The notes beneath the pieces are model-generated. The model saw only the letters and a program-made list of their open reading frames with translations. It was not told where the DNA came from and ran no database searches. A program made the translations under genes and the position numbers. DNA of 7,892 nucleotides, taken from NCBI GenBank assembly GCA_009995705.1, contig JAADBR010000180.1, positions 1 through 7,892 on the forward strand. The letters run 5' to 3'. This DNA is from Microcystis aeruginosa W13-11. GTDB taxonomy: Bacteria; Cyanobacteriota; Cyanobacteriia; Cyanobacteriales; Microcystaceae. Positions 1 to 6,291 of the stretch are shown here, piece after piece (position 1 is the stretch's first letter; every line of letters begins with the position of its first letter).

Positions 1-195
1 TAGAGAGGTGCGTAGTTCACCCAAGGAGAATCAATCTCTCGAAGTAAAAGTGAAGGGAATTTCTGAAATGGAATTCAGTCTGTCTATATTTGACTATACT
101 TTTACTAACTATAAACACTTTCTTAAGAATTAACCTATGTCACAATAGATGAGGATAAACCAAATAGTGTGAAATTGTAAACTAGGTATTACTGA
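1..195 (+). other. Non-coding region upstream of ndhF1
   Basis: No convincing gene is seen here. AGTAAAAGT (43-51) is repeated inverted as ACTTTTACT (98-106), with a shorter CTGAA/TTCAG pair nested between, so the region could fold. TTGACT at 90-95 and TATAAA at 110-115 resemble promoter boxes, but their 14-base spacing is short, so I do not call a promoter. No clear Shine-Dalgarno precedes the ATG at 196, which is common in cyanobacteria. The ndhF1 transcript probably starts somewhere in this stretch. Confidence 0.4.
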
Positions 196-2247
196 ATGGA
201 ACCGCTTTATCAGTACGCGTGGCTAGTTCCCGTCCTACCCTTGGTAGGCGCTACCCTAGTCGGTGCGGGCTTAATTTCCTTTAATGAAGTCACCAATCGT
301 CTGCGACAGGTGAATGCTGTATTGATCATTTCTACCCTCGGTGCGTCGATGGTGCTGTCTTTTGCGCTGTTGTGGAGTCAAATCAATGGACACGCTCCCT
401 ATACCCAAATGATCGATTGGGCATCGGCGGGTAACTTTCACCTGAAAATGGGTTATACGATCGATCACCTCAGTGCTTTAATGTCGGTTATCGTCACCAC
501 CGTGGCTTTTTTGGTGATGATTTATACCGATGGTTACATGGCCCACGACCCCGGTTATGTGCGTTTTTACGCTTATCTGAGCATTTTTAGCAGTTCTATG
601 CTCGGTTTAGTCATCAGTCCCAACCTCGTCCAGATCTACGTTTTCTGGGAATTGGTGGGGATGTGTTCCTATCTGCTAGTAGGTTTCTGGTTCACTCGTC
701 CGGCGGCTGCCGAGGCCTGTCAAAAAGCCTTTGTTACCAACCGCGTCGGCGATTTTGGCTTATTACTGGGAATGCTGGGTCTTTTCTGGGCCACTGGCAG
801 CTTCGAGTTTGATGTCATGGGTGAACGTCTAGAGGAATTAGTCTCTTCTGGAGCCATTGCCGGCAGTTTAGCAGCATTATTCGCTGTTTTAGTCTTCCTT
901 GGCCCGGTGGCCAAGTCGGCCCAGTTTCCCCTTCATGTCTGGCTACCGGATGCCATGGAAGGTCCGACCCCGATTTCGGCCCTGATTCACGCCGCCACCA
1001 TGGTGGCCGCTGGAGTTTTCCTGATTGCCCGGATGTATCCCGTTTTTGAGCCAATTCCCACGGCGATGACGGTAATTGCTTGGACGGGGGCCTTTACTGC
1101 CTTCCTAGGGGCAAGTATCGCCCTCACCCAGAATGATATCAAAAAAGGTTTAGCCTATTCCACCATCTCCCAATTGGGTTATATGGTTATGGCTATGGGT
1201 ATTGGTGCTTATAGTGCGGGGTTATTCCACCTGATGACCCACGCTTATTTTAAAGCGATGTTATTCCTCGGTTCTGGTTCGGTCATCCACGGTATGGAGG
1301 ATGTGGTCGGTCATGAGCCAGTTTTAGCGCAAGATATGCGGATGATGGGCGGTTTACGCAAGTATATGCCCATTACTGCCCTAACTTTTCTGGTGGGAAC
1401 TCTGGCCATCTGTGGGATTCCTCCTTTCGCCGGTTTCTGGTCGAAGGATGAAATTCTCGGTTTAGCTTTTGAGGCGAACCCAGCTTTATGGTTAATCGGT
1501 TGGGGGACTGCGGGTTTAACAGCTTTTTATATGTTCCGGATGTACTTTAATACTTTTGAAGGGGAGTTTAGAGGCACTAATAAGGAAATTAAACGCCGAT
1601 TGTTAGCCAATGCGGGTGCGATTCCGGCTTTTGGACCAGGGGCAATGAATGTTAAGCAATTAGACTCGGAAGCGCAGGCAGAAGACAACCACGGCTATCA
1701 TGGCCATGAACCCCACGAATCGCCAATTACTATGACTTTACCTCTCATGATTTTGGCGGTTCCCTCTTTGTTAATCGGTTTGGTGGGTAAACCTTGGCAG
1801 AATTTCTTCGAGGGTTTTATTCATGTTCCTAAGGAAGTAGTGGAAGAAGTTCATGCTTTTGATTGGACGGAGTTTTTAATCATGGCGGGTAATTCGGTAG
1901 GGATTGCTTTAATCGGGATTACTGTCGCTTCTTTGATGTATCTCCAGAAGAAAATTGACCCCGCAACTATTGCGGAAAAATTCCCCGCTTTGTATCGTTT
2001 TTCCCTGAACAAGTGGTACATTGATAATCTCTATGATCGCGTTTTTGTCCAGGGTTGTCGTCGTCTCGCACGGCAAATTATGGAGGTGGATTATCGCGTT
2101 ATCGATGGGGCAGTGAATTTAACCGGTTTGGCTACTCTTGTCAGTGGTGAAGGTCTTAAATACCTCGAAAATGGTCGCGCCCAATTCTACGCTCTAATTG
2201 TCTTTGCCGCAGTTTTGGGTTTAGTAATTGTCTATAGTCTGGTGTAG
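196..2247 (+). CDS. ndhF: NAD(P)H-quinone oxidoreductase subunit 5 (NdhF1)
   Basis: This 683-residue protein is the proton-pumping antiporter-like NdhF subunit of the thylakoid NDH-1 complex. The complex passes electrons from ferredoxin to plastoquinone for respiration and cyclic flow around photosystem I. It is strongly hydrophobic throughout, with many membrane segments. Visible landmarks are the WELVG motif with Glu152, the long signature from Gly237 to Val270 (GPVAKSAQFPLHVWLPDA, then the EGPTPISALIHAATMV stretch) with Lys240, Lys317 in NDIKKGLAYST, His350/Lys353 in the THAYFK loop, and SKDE with Lys417. A His-rich loop (residues 499-508) precedes the last membrane segments, and a hydrophobic C-terminal helix ends the protein. 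The length is normal for cyanobacterial NdhF1 and the frame is intact. It appears to be transcribed alone: ndhD, a frequent neighbour, does not follow, and a terminator lies 28 bases past the stop. Antisense ORFs inside it are shadows. Confidence 0.97.
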   Translation: MEPLYQYAWLVPVLPLVGATLVGAGLISFNEVTNRLRQVNAVLIISTLGASMVLSFALLWSQINGHAPYTQMIDWASAGNFHLKMGYTIDHLSALMSVIVTTVAFLVMIYTDGYMAHDPGYVRFYAYLSIFSSSMLGLVISPNLVQIYVFWELVGMCSYLLVGFWFTRPAAAEACQKAFVTNRVGDFGLLLGMLGLFWATGSFEFDVMGERLEELVSSGAIAGSLAALFAVLVFLGPVAKSAQFPLHVWLPDAMEGPTPISALIHAATMVAAGVFLIARMYPVFEPIPTAMTVIAWTGAFTAFLGASIALTQNDIKKGLAYSTISQLGYMVMAMGIGAYSAGLFHLMTHAYFKAMLFLGSGSVIHGMEDVVGHEPVLAQDMRMMGGLRKYMPITALTFLVGTLAICGIPPFAGFWSKDEILGLAFEANPALWLIGWGTAGLTAFYMFRMYFNTFEGEFRGTNKEIKRRLLANAGAIPAFGPGAMNVKQLDSEAQAEDNHGYHGHEPHESPITMTLPLMILAVPSLLIGLVGKPWQNFFEGFIHVPKEVVEEVHAFDWTEFLIMAGNSVGIALIGITVASLMYLQKKIDPATIAEKFPALYRFSLNKWYIDNLYDRVFVQGCRRLARQIMEVDYRVIDGAVNLTGLATLVSGEGLKYLENGRAQFYALIVFAAVLGLVIVYSLV

Positions 2248-2275
2248 ATTTTTAAGCCGTTGACTAAAGATTTTT

Positions 2276-2299
2276 AGGGGGCGCAAAGCCCCTTTTTTT
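2276..2299 (+). terminator. Rho-independent terminator of ndhF, proximal hairpin
   Basis: GGGGC (2278-2282) pairs with GCCCC (2288-2292) around the loop GCAAA. A G-T and an A-T pair extend the stem, and a run of T follows to 2299. It lies 28 bases after the ndhF stop, the textbook position and shape of an intrinsic terminator. Confidence 0.85.
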
Positions 2300-2319
2300 A
2301 GCTTTGAGCCCCCCTTTTT
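2277..2319 (+). terminator. Alternative longer terminator hairpin after ndhF
   Basis: The same G-run can instead pair further on. GGGGGC (2277-2282) pairs with GCCCCC (2308-2313), and CAAAGC (2284-2289) pairs with GCTTTG (2301-2306), with a single G/A mismatch between the two blocks. The 11-base loop holds the first T-run, and a second T-run follows at 2315-2319. This 12-pair stem excludes the shorter hairpin, so the site may act as a fail-safe double terminator. Confidence 0.7.
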
Positions 2320-2502
2320 AATCTGTTGAGTATAGGCTACGTATCAGGACAGGTAAAAGGGAACAGGGAGAATAAATAATCAGTCTTTAATAACCAGATT
2401 TAGTATGAAACTATAACAAAGATAGATTAAAACTCTGATAAAAACTCTTGAGTCCGAGACAAAATAGGTATTATGGGAGGATATCAAACTTCCCCAGTAG
2501 TA
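2320..2502. other. Intergenic stretch with no recognisable gene
   Basis: No gene is supported here. TATCAGG occurs at 2341-2347 and again at 2501-2507. A small hairpin, GGGAGG (2475-2480) with CTTCCC (2489-2494), sits just beyond the stop of the minus-strand transposase relic. It could be an end structure of that element or a weak terminator, but it has no T-run in either direction. Confidence 0.35.
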
Positions 2503-2703
2503 TCAGGTAGCGGTGTTCTTCTCCTTTGGTTTGTATTTCTGGCAGAAGCCTTTGTACTTTCTGGCGCATTCTTCTAAGCTGTCACCAAGTTTAAGAAAAG
2601 CAGGATGCCATTGAGTTAAACCATCATCGGTTAAGCGTTCATAACTACCGTAGTTACTGAAATCATAGAAAAAAGTCGAACGCATTTTGGCAGCTTTCTT
2701 ATG
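2503..2703 (-). pseudogene. C-terminal relic of an IS200/RAYT-like (Y1) transposase
   Basis: Reading right to left, an open stretch of about 66 codons starts just after a stop at 2704-2706 (HKKAAKM) and continues through FFYDFSNYG, YERLTDDGLTQWHPAFLKLG and FCQKYKPKEK to a stop at 2503-2505. The HPxxLxLG segment and the basic KYKPKEK tail resemble the C-terminal part of single-tyrosine (Y1) transposases of the REP-associated/IS200-like type common in cyanobacteria. The catalytic HUH and tyrosine regions are absent, so this is a 5'-truncated remnant. An ATG at 2685 could start a 60-residue peptide, but I see no reason to think it is a functional gene. The relic ends about 20 bases short of the first Uma2 gene. 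The family call is from memory. Confidence 0.6.
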
Positions 2704-2720
2704 TTAATGGAGTAGATTTT

Positions 2721-3287
2721 ATGTTAATAACAAAACTCCGCTTTCAAACCTTTGCTGAATATCTACAGTATGAGGATAATTCAGAGGAATTATATGAATT
2801 ATTTAACGGAAAATTGGTACAAGCACCAACAGAATCAGGACTTAACTTTCAAATTGCTAATCGTCTTTTTCTAGTCTTTGCTTTAATGCTAGGAACCGAT
2901 AGAGTAAGAGGACATGGGTTAGAATTAGAAGTAAGAGGCGAACTGAAAAACCGTTATCCTGACTTAACCATTATCCGAGAAGAACATATTCAATTATTCT
3001 CCCAGAGAAATACGATTCTTCTTGCCATGGCACCCCCCTTATTAGTCCTTGAAGTGGTTAGTCCGGGGGAAATCCAAAGAGAGAGAGATTACATCGCTAA
3101 AAGAATTCAATATCAAGATTGTGGGATTACCGAATACTGGATAGTTGATCCTCAAACTCAAACCATTTTAGTCTTAGAATTAAGAGGAGATACTTATACA
3201 GAAATTGGTGATTTTAGCAATGATGACTTAGTAAAATCCTCTCTATTTAGCCAACTCAACTTAAAAGTCTCTGAAATGTTTAATTAG
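2721..3287 (+). CDS. Uma2 family (DUF820) PD-(D/E)XK nuclease-like protein, copy 1
   Basis: This 188-residue soluble protein has the Uma2/DUF820 layout, a restriction-endonuclease fold greatly expanded in cyanobacteria, with largely unknown biological role. Visible motifs are YELFNGKLV (25-33), the PD of YPDLTII (Asp81), LVLEVVSPG with Glu111, a basic helix with Lys127, and EYWIVDP (138-144). Together these give the expected D...ExxS...K active-site pattern, so it looks catalytically intact. A GGAG at 2709-2712, eight bases before the ATG, supports this start. It is the first of three tandem Uma2 genes, and the next begins 14 bases after its stop, suggesting one transcript. Whether it cuts DNA in the cell is unknown. 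Confidence 0.88.
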   Translation: MLITKLRFQTFAEYLQYEDNSEELYELFNGKLVQAPTESGLNFQIANRLFLVFALMLGTDRVRGHGLELEVRGELKNRYPDLTIIREEHIQLFSQRNTILLAMAPPLLVLEVVSPGEIQRERDYIAKRIQYQDCGITEYWIVDPQTQTILVLELRGDTYTEIGDFSNDDLVKSSLFSQLNLKVSEMFN

Positions 3288-3301
3288 GCAAATTAACCCC
3301 C

Positions 3302-3880
3302 ATGATTACCATCGAACCAATTATCTTAAACCTAAAAACCGTCAACTTAAGCGATGAGCAATTTTATCAACTTTGCCATAATAACGATGATTGGCGAATT
3401 GAACAAACTGCCACAGGAGAATTAATTATTATGTCGCCGATTGGTGCTATTAGTGGAAATCGAGAATCAGATTTAAACGGCTTTGTTTGGTTATGGAATC
3501 GTCAAATCAAACTCGGTAAAGTCTTTAGTTCTTCCACTATCTTTACCTTACCGAAGGGTGGTAAACGTTCCCCTGATGTTGCTTGGATTGCTAATGAGCG
3601 CTGGGACGTTTTACCCCGAGAAGAACAAGAAAAATTTGCGACAATTTGTCCTGATTTTGTGATAGAATTAAGGTCGCGCACTGATTCTTTAGCTCAACTA
3701 CAAGAAAAAATGCAGGAATATCTTGATAGTGGCTTAAGATTGGGTTGGTTAATTGATCCCATTAACCAACAGGTAGCCATCTATCGCCAAAATCAGGAAG
3801 TAGAAATCGTCTCATTACCAACCACCTTATCAGGGGAGGACGTTTTACCCCGATTTACTTTAGAATTACCCCTTTTTTAA
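3302..3880 (+). CDS. Uma2 family (DUF820) PD-(D/E)XK nuclease-like protein, copy 2
   Basis: This is a second Uma2 protein of 192 residues, clearly divergent from its neighbours and so not a recent duplicate. It begins with a longer N-terminal lead containing LSDEQFYQLCHNNDDWRIE, then LIIMSPIG (41-48), SPDVAWI with Asp92, PDFVIELRS with Glu122, Asp128, the basic helix QEKMQEYLDSG with Lys136, and GWLIDP (148-153). This is the typical family order and looks active. No good Shine-Dalgarno precedes the ATG. It lies 14 bases after copy 1, so translation may depend on the upstream gene or be leaderless-like. The PDVAWI/IELRS/LGWLIDP wording matches the subgroup often seen in Microcystis and Nostoc (from memory). 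Confidence 0.88.
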   Translation: MITIEPIILNLKTVNLSDEQFYQLCHNNDDWRIEQTATGELIIMSPIGAISGNRESDLNGFVWLWNRQIKLGKVFSSSTIFTLPKGGKRSPDVAWIANERWDVLPREEQEKFATICPDFVIELRSRTDSLAQLQEKMQEYLDSGLRLGWLIDPINQQVAIYRQNQEVEIVSLPTTLSGEDVLPRFTLELPLF

Positions 3881-3897
3881 CGACAGGAAATACCAAG

Positions 3898-4566
3898 ATG
3901 ATAGCTACTACAATAATTTCTTCTCAATCAACCATCCCACGCCTAGAAAATGGGGACAAGCTTACTCGTCGTGAATTTGAGCGTAGATATAAGGCTATGC
4001 CAAATCTGAAAAAGGCAGAACTGATTGAAGGAATTGTTTACATTATGGCTTCTCCCCTAAGAATTAAAAACCATGGGGAACCCCATGCTCAGATTGTTAC
4101 TTGGCTAGGTTTTTATCAAGCCTTTACTCCCAATCTGCAATTAGGCGATAATTGTACCGTGCGTCTTGATGCGGACAATGAACCTCAACCCGATGCACTA
4201 TTAAGAATTAAAAATGGCGGACAATCAACGATTAGTGAGGATGGTTATGTCGAAGGTGCGCCAGAGTTAATCGTCGAAATTGCCGCGAGTACCGTCTCCC
4301 TTGACTTACATCAAAAACTGAATGTTTATCGCCGTAACCAAGTGCAAGAATATCTAGTCTGGCGAGTCGAAGATGGAGAATTTGATTGGTTTAGATTAAC
4401 CAATGAAGAATATATTAAACTTGAACCGAACTCAGAAGGGATAATTTGTTCCCAGATATTTCCCGGATTATGGTTAGATAAAGATGCTTTACTAGCCGGT
4501 GATTTAGTCAAGGTTTTAGAGGTTTTGCAATTAGGAATAGCTAGGATCAAAAATGAATCTAGTTAG
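3898..4566 (+). CDS. Uma2 family (DUF820) PD-(D/E)XK nuclease-like protein, copy 3
   Basis: This is a third Uma2 protein of 222 residues, with an extra N-terminal segment (LTRREFERRYKAMP, 22-35) and a longer C-terminal tail than the other two. Motifs are AELIEGIVYIMASP (40-53), QPDALLRI with Asp99, PELIVEIAAST with Glu127, Asp136, LHQKLNVYRRN with Lys140, and EYLVWRVED (151-159), where the usual D-P is replaced by E-D. An AGGA at 3885-3888 gives a reasonable ribosome binding site, and the gene starts 17 bases after copy 2. It closes the Uma2 trio. The conserved acidic and lysine positions suggest an intact fold, but no substrate can be named. Confidence 0.87.
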   Translation: MIATTIISSQSTIPRLENGDKLTRREFERRYKAMPNLKKAELIEGIVYIMASPLRIKNHGEPHAQIVTWLGFYQAFTPNLQLGDNCTVRLDADNEPQPDALLRIKNGGQSTISEDGYVEGAPELIVEIAASTVSLDLHQKLNVYRRNQVQEYLVWRVEDGEFDWFRLTNEEYIKLEPNSEGIICSQIFPGLWLDKDALLAGDLVKVLEVLQLGIARIKNESS

Positions 4567-4624
4567 AGTAATCTAAATTTAACAAAAACTTCACACAAAT
4601 TCCTAGAGACGGAGATAATCAGTT

Positions 4625-5071
4625 ATGCTAGGTGTTCATCAATTAAAACAACTCTATGAGATTGATGACTCTCAATGGCTAGGAGAAACCGTTAGCCTAC
4701 TCAGAAATCATCAATTTTCACAACTAGACTTAGAACATTTAATCGAGGAATTAGAGGATTTGAGCAAAGAAAAGAAAAATGCGGTAGCCAGTCCTTTAGA
4801 ACAGGTTATCCGCCATTTATTATTACTGCAATACTGGACAAAGGAAGCAGAATATAATGTAATTAATTGGCAGGAATAAATTTATAACTTCCGTACTCAA
4901 TTAGGGCAAAAAATGACGACCAATCTCCGCAATTATTTAGAAGAATAATTAAACTTTATATATCAAGATGCGTTAGGTTTTGTCAAAATCAAAACAGTGA
5001 ATACTGTGATTTTTCCTTCTCAATGTCCTTACTCACTAGAACAATGACTGAAGCGCTCTTGGTTGCCATAA
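4625..5071 (+). pseudogene. DUF29 family gene interrupted by three in-frame stops
   Basis: The first 84 codons, ending at a TAA at 4877-4879, give a clear DUF29 N-terminal half: YEIDDSQWLGETVSLLR, then LDLEHLIEELEDL, then an LLLLQYW helix. Continuing in the same frame past the stop reads IYNFRTQLGQKMTTNLRNYL, a second TAA (4946-4948), LNFIYQDALGFVKIKT, FPSQCPYSLEQ, a TGA (5045-5047), and LKRSWLP before the final TAA at 5069. The total of about 148 codons matches usual DUF29 length, and FPxQCPYSLEQ...WLP is a familiar DUF29 C-terminus. The gene therefore carries three nonsense codons and no frameshift. A GGAG at 4611-4614 supports the ATG. Only an 84-residue N-terminal fragment could be made now. 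DUF29 function is unknown. Confidence 0.8.
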
Positions 5072-5095
5072 AAATCATATCAAGAAAAGGATGTT

Positions 5096-5140
5096 ATGAC
5101 TGTTATGACAGCAATTAAAGAATTAGAAAAATTAGAATAA
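5096..5140 (+). CDS. Tiny ORF overlapping the nuclease start (possible coupling peptide)
   Basis: An ATG at 5096, with AAGG at 5087-5090 upstream, opens a 14-codon reading frame (MTVMTAIKELEKLE). It ends in TAA at 5138-5140, sharing its last base with the ATG of the next gene (TAATG). The following gene lacks its own ribosome binding site, so translation of this peptide could load ribosomes onto it. The frame is also that of the DUF29 pseudogene, so this may be only a leftover tail of an older gene. It is not recognised as any family. Confidence 0.3.
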   Translation: MTVMTAIKELEKLE

Positions 5141-5976
5141 TGAAAACCGATAAAATCTTTTATACCCTATTTCAAGTCTTTCCCGAACTTCTCTTTCAAC
5201 TGCTAGGAGAATCTCCCAATCTGGCGCAAAATTATCAATTTAAATCAATCGAAATCAAAGAATTGGCTTTCCGACTCGATGGGGTATTTATTCCCGATGC
5301 AGACCACCCAGATTATCCGCTTTACTTTGTCGAAGTTCAATTTCAAAAAGACGAGGATTTTTATTGGCGATTCATCACTCAGATCTTCCTCTATCTCAAG
5401 CAGTATAAGCCGGAACGCGCCTGCTGTCCCGTGATTCTGTGGGGAAAGCGCCGCTTGGACATTGGGTTTCCCATCGCTTACCAAAATTTGCTAAACTTAG
5501 AGCGGATACAACAAATATATCTCGATGAAATCGAGGCTGAATCTCCTCCCTCTCTGGGGATAAGTATCCTCCAGTTTATCGTCATCAGTGGGAAAAAAGC
5601 ACCCGAACAGGTTCAATCCTTGATTGAGCAAACCCGCCAACAGATTATTGACCCTAACACTCAACGAAATGTTATCGAGTTAATCGAGAAGATTATTATC
5701 TACAAATTTCCCCAGAAAAGTCGCCAGGAGTTAGAAGCTATGTTTAATCTCACGGAATGGAAACAAACCAAGTTTTATCAAGAAGCTAAGGAAGAGGGGA
5801 AACTTGAAGGAAAACTTGAAGGAAAACTTGAAGGAAAACTTGAAGGAAAACTTGAAGGTAAATTGGAAACAATTCCTCTTCTGGTTAGGTTGGGACTTAA
5901 TGAAGAACAAATTGCACGGGAATTAAATCTAAGAGTTGAGATTGTTCATCAATTTATTACCAATCAGAACAATTAA
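5140..5976 (+). CDS. Rpn family (DUF2887) recombination-promoting nuclease / putative transposase
   Basis: The protein is 278 residues. Members of this family have a PD-(D/E)XK nuclease fold, and relatives in E. coli (RpnA-E) stimulate RecA-independent recombination. MKTDKIFYTLFQVFPELLFQ at the start is the DUF2887 hallmark. The active-site pattern is LDGVF (Asp47) followed by YFVEVQFQ (Glu65, Gln67). Residues 220-243 are six GKLE repeats, a charged linker typical of the family but variable in length. Residues 246-272 (LVRLGLNEEQIARELNL and on) look like a small helical, HTH-like tail. No Shine-Dalgarno is visible, and the start overlaps the stop of a tiny ORF. The reading frame is intact. 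DNA cutting in vivo is inferred from the family. Confidence 0.88.
   Translation: MKTDKIFYTLFQVFPELLFQLLGESPNLAQNYQFKSIEIKELAFRLDGVFIPDADHPDYPLYFVEVQFQKDEDFYWRFITQIFLYLKQYKPERACCPVILWGKRRLDIGFPIAYQNLLNLERIQQIYLDEIEAESPPSLGISILQFIVISGKKAPEQVQSLIEQTRQQIIDPNTQRNVIELIEKIIIYKFPQKSRQELEAMFNLTEWKQTKFYQEAKEEGKLEGKLEGKLEGKLEGKLEGKLETIPLLVRLGLNEEQIARELNLRVEIVHQFITNQNN
5797..5868 (+). repeat. 12-bp tandem repeat inside the Rpn gene (six GKLE units)
   Basis: Six head-to-tail 12-base units encode Gly-Lys-Leu-Glu. The middle four (5809-5856) are identical GGAAAACTTGAA. The first has GGG for Gly, and the last has GGT and TTG, all synonymous. Because the unit is a multiple of three, slippage would change linker length without breaking the frame. 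Confidence 0.93.
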
Positions 5977-6057
5977 AACTTTTAAGAGATTGCTTCGGGG
6001 GGTGAAGAAGCAGGGGAGAGGGGGAGCAGGGGAGTACAGGTTGTTGCTCTCATAGTA
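5977..6057. other. Intergenic G-run tract downstream of the Rpn gene
   Basis: Four G-runs of four or more lie on the plus strand at 5997-6002, 6013-6016, 6020-6024 and 6029-6032, a possible G-quadruplex. TGCTTC (5991-5996) can also pair with GAAGCA (6007-6012). Similar GGGGAG-rich tracts are scattered in cyanobacterial intergenic DNA. There is no T-run, so I do not call it an intrinsic terminator. Confidence 0.45.
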
Positions 6058-6077
6058 GGTTGATTCATGAATCAACC
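6058..6077. repeat. Perfect 20-bp palindrome
   Basis: GGTTGATTCATGAATCAACC is a perfect palindrome two bases before the left end of the MITE-like element. Its arm TGAATCAA also occurs in the element's right terminal repeat (CTGAATCAAGG read inward), so it may be a relic of a related element end or a protein-binding site. Confidence 0.6.
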
Positions 6078-6079
6078 GG

Positions 6080-6188
6080 CGTTGCTGATTTGAGATATGA
6101 ATCTTCTTTTGTGGGATTTTTAAAACCTAGACCCAAACTAACTTTTGGATGGGTGCAAGGTTGTCATTCATACCTTGATTCAGCAACG
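6080..6188. mobile_element. MITE-like element, 109 bp, imperfect 23-bp terminal inverted repeats
   Basis: The left end starts CGTTGCTGATTTGAGATATG, and the right end read inward starts CGTTGCTGAATCAAGGTATG. The ends agree at 19 of 23 positions. The interior has no coding potential. I recall GCGTTGCTGA-type ends on IS5-like elements and their small derivatives in cyanobacteria, but this is memory only. No clear target-site duplication is visible, so it may be old or trimmed at one side. Confidence 0.55.
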
Positions 6189-6222
6189 TCCTCTTTCCTA
6201 ACAAAAATTTACCTAGAAACTG

Positions 6223-6251
6223 TTGACTTGGATTGACAGTTTTGCCATACT
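6223..6251 (+). promoter_or_regulatory. Sigma-70-type promoter ahead of the small peptide ORF and brnTA
   Basis: TTGACT (6223-6228) and CATACT (6246-6251) are separated by 17 bases, a good -35/-10 pair about 40 bases before the ATG at 6292. ACTGT/ACAGT half-sites at 6219-6223, 6236-6240 and 6249-6253 overlap it and could be an operator. Since brnTA operons are normally repressed by BrnA, this may have been the brnTA promoter, but that is an inference. Confidence 0.5.
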
Positions 6252-6291
6252 GTGAAAAAAAACAAACCTAAAACCTAGGGAAAATTCCACC

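Noticed and set aside
90..115. Promoter TTGACT...TATAAA for ndhF
   Set aside because: The boxes are only 14 bases apart, too short for a confident sigma-70 promoter, and A/T-rich DNA makes chance matches likely.
177..192. Possible NtcA site (GTA...TAC) ahead of ndhF
   Set aside because: The spacing is ten bases rather than the eight of the NtcA consensus, and it lies too close to the start codon.
271..1054. Three open frames on the minus strand inside ndhF
   Set aside because: They are antisense to a well-conserved gene, match no known family, and have compositions typical of shadow frames.
4072..4087. CATGGGG/CCCCATG inverted repeat inside Uma2 copy 3
   Set aside because: It lies in well-conserved coding sequence (NHGEPHAQ) and is explained by codon content. 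No regulatory role is indicated.
4326..4550. Minus-strand open frame inside Uma2 copy 3
   Set aside because: It is antisense to a gene with clear family motifs, with no independent start signal or recognisable motif.
5245..5484. Minus-strand open frame inside the Rpn gene
   Set aside because: It is a shadow of a motif-supported gene, with no family resemblance.
5797..5868. CRISPR-like array
   Set aside because: The units are contiguous 12-base coding repeats without spacers.
6233..6238. TTGACA as an alternative -35 box
   Set aside because: No -10-like sequence lies 16-18 bases downstream, only an A-run.
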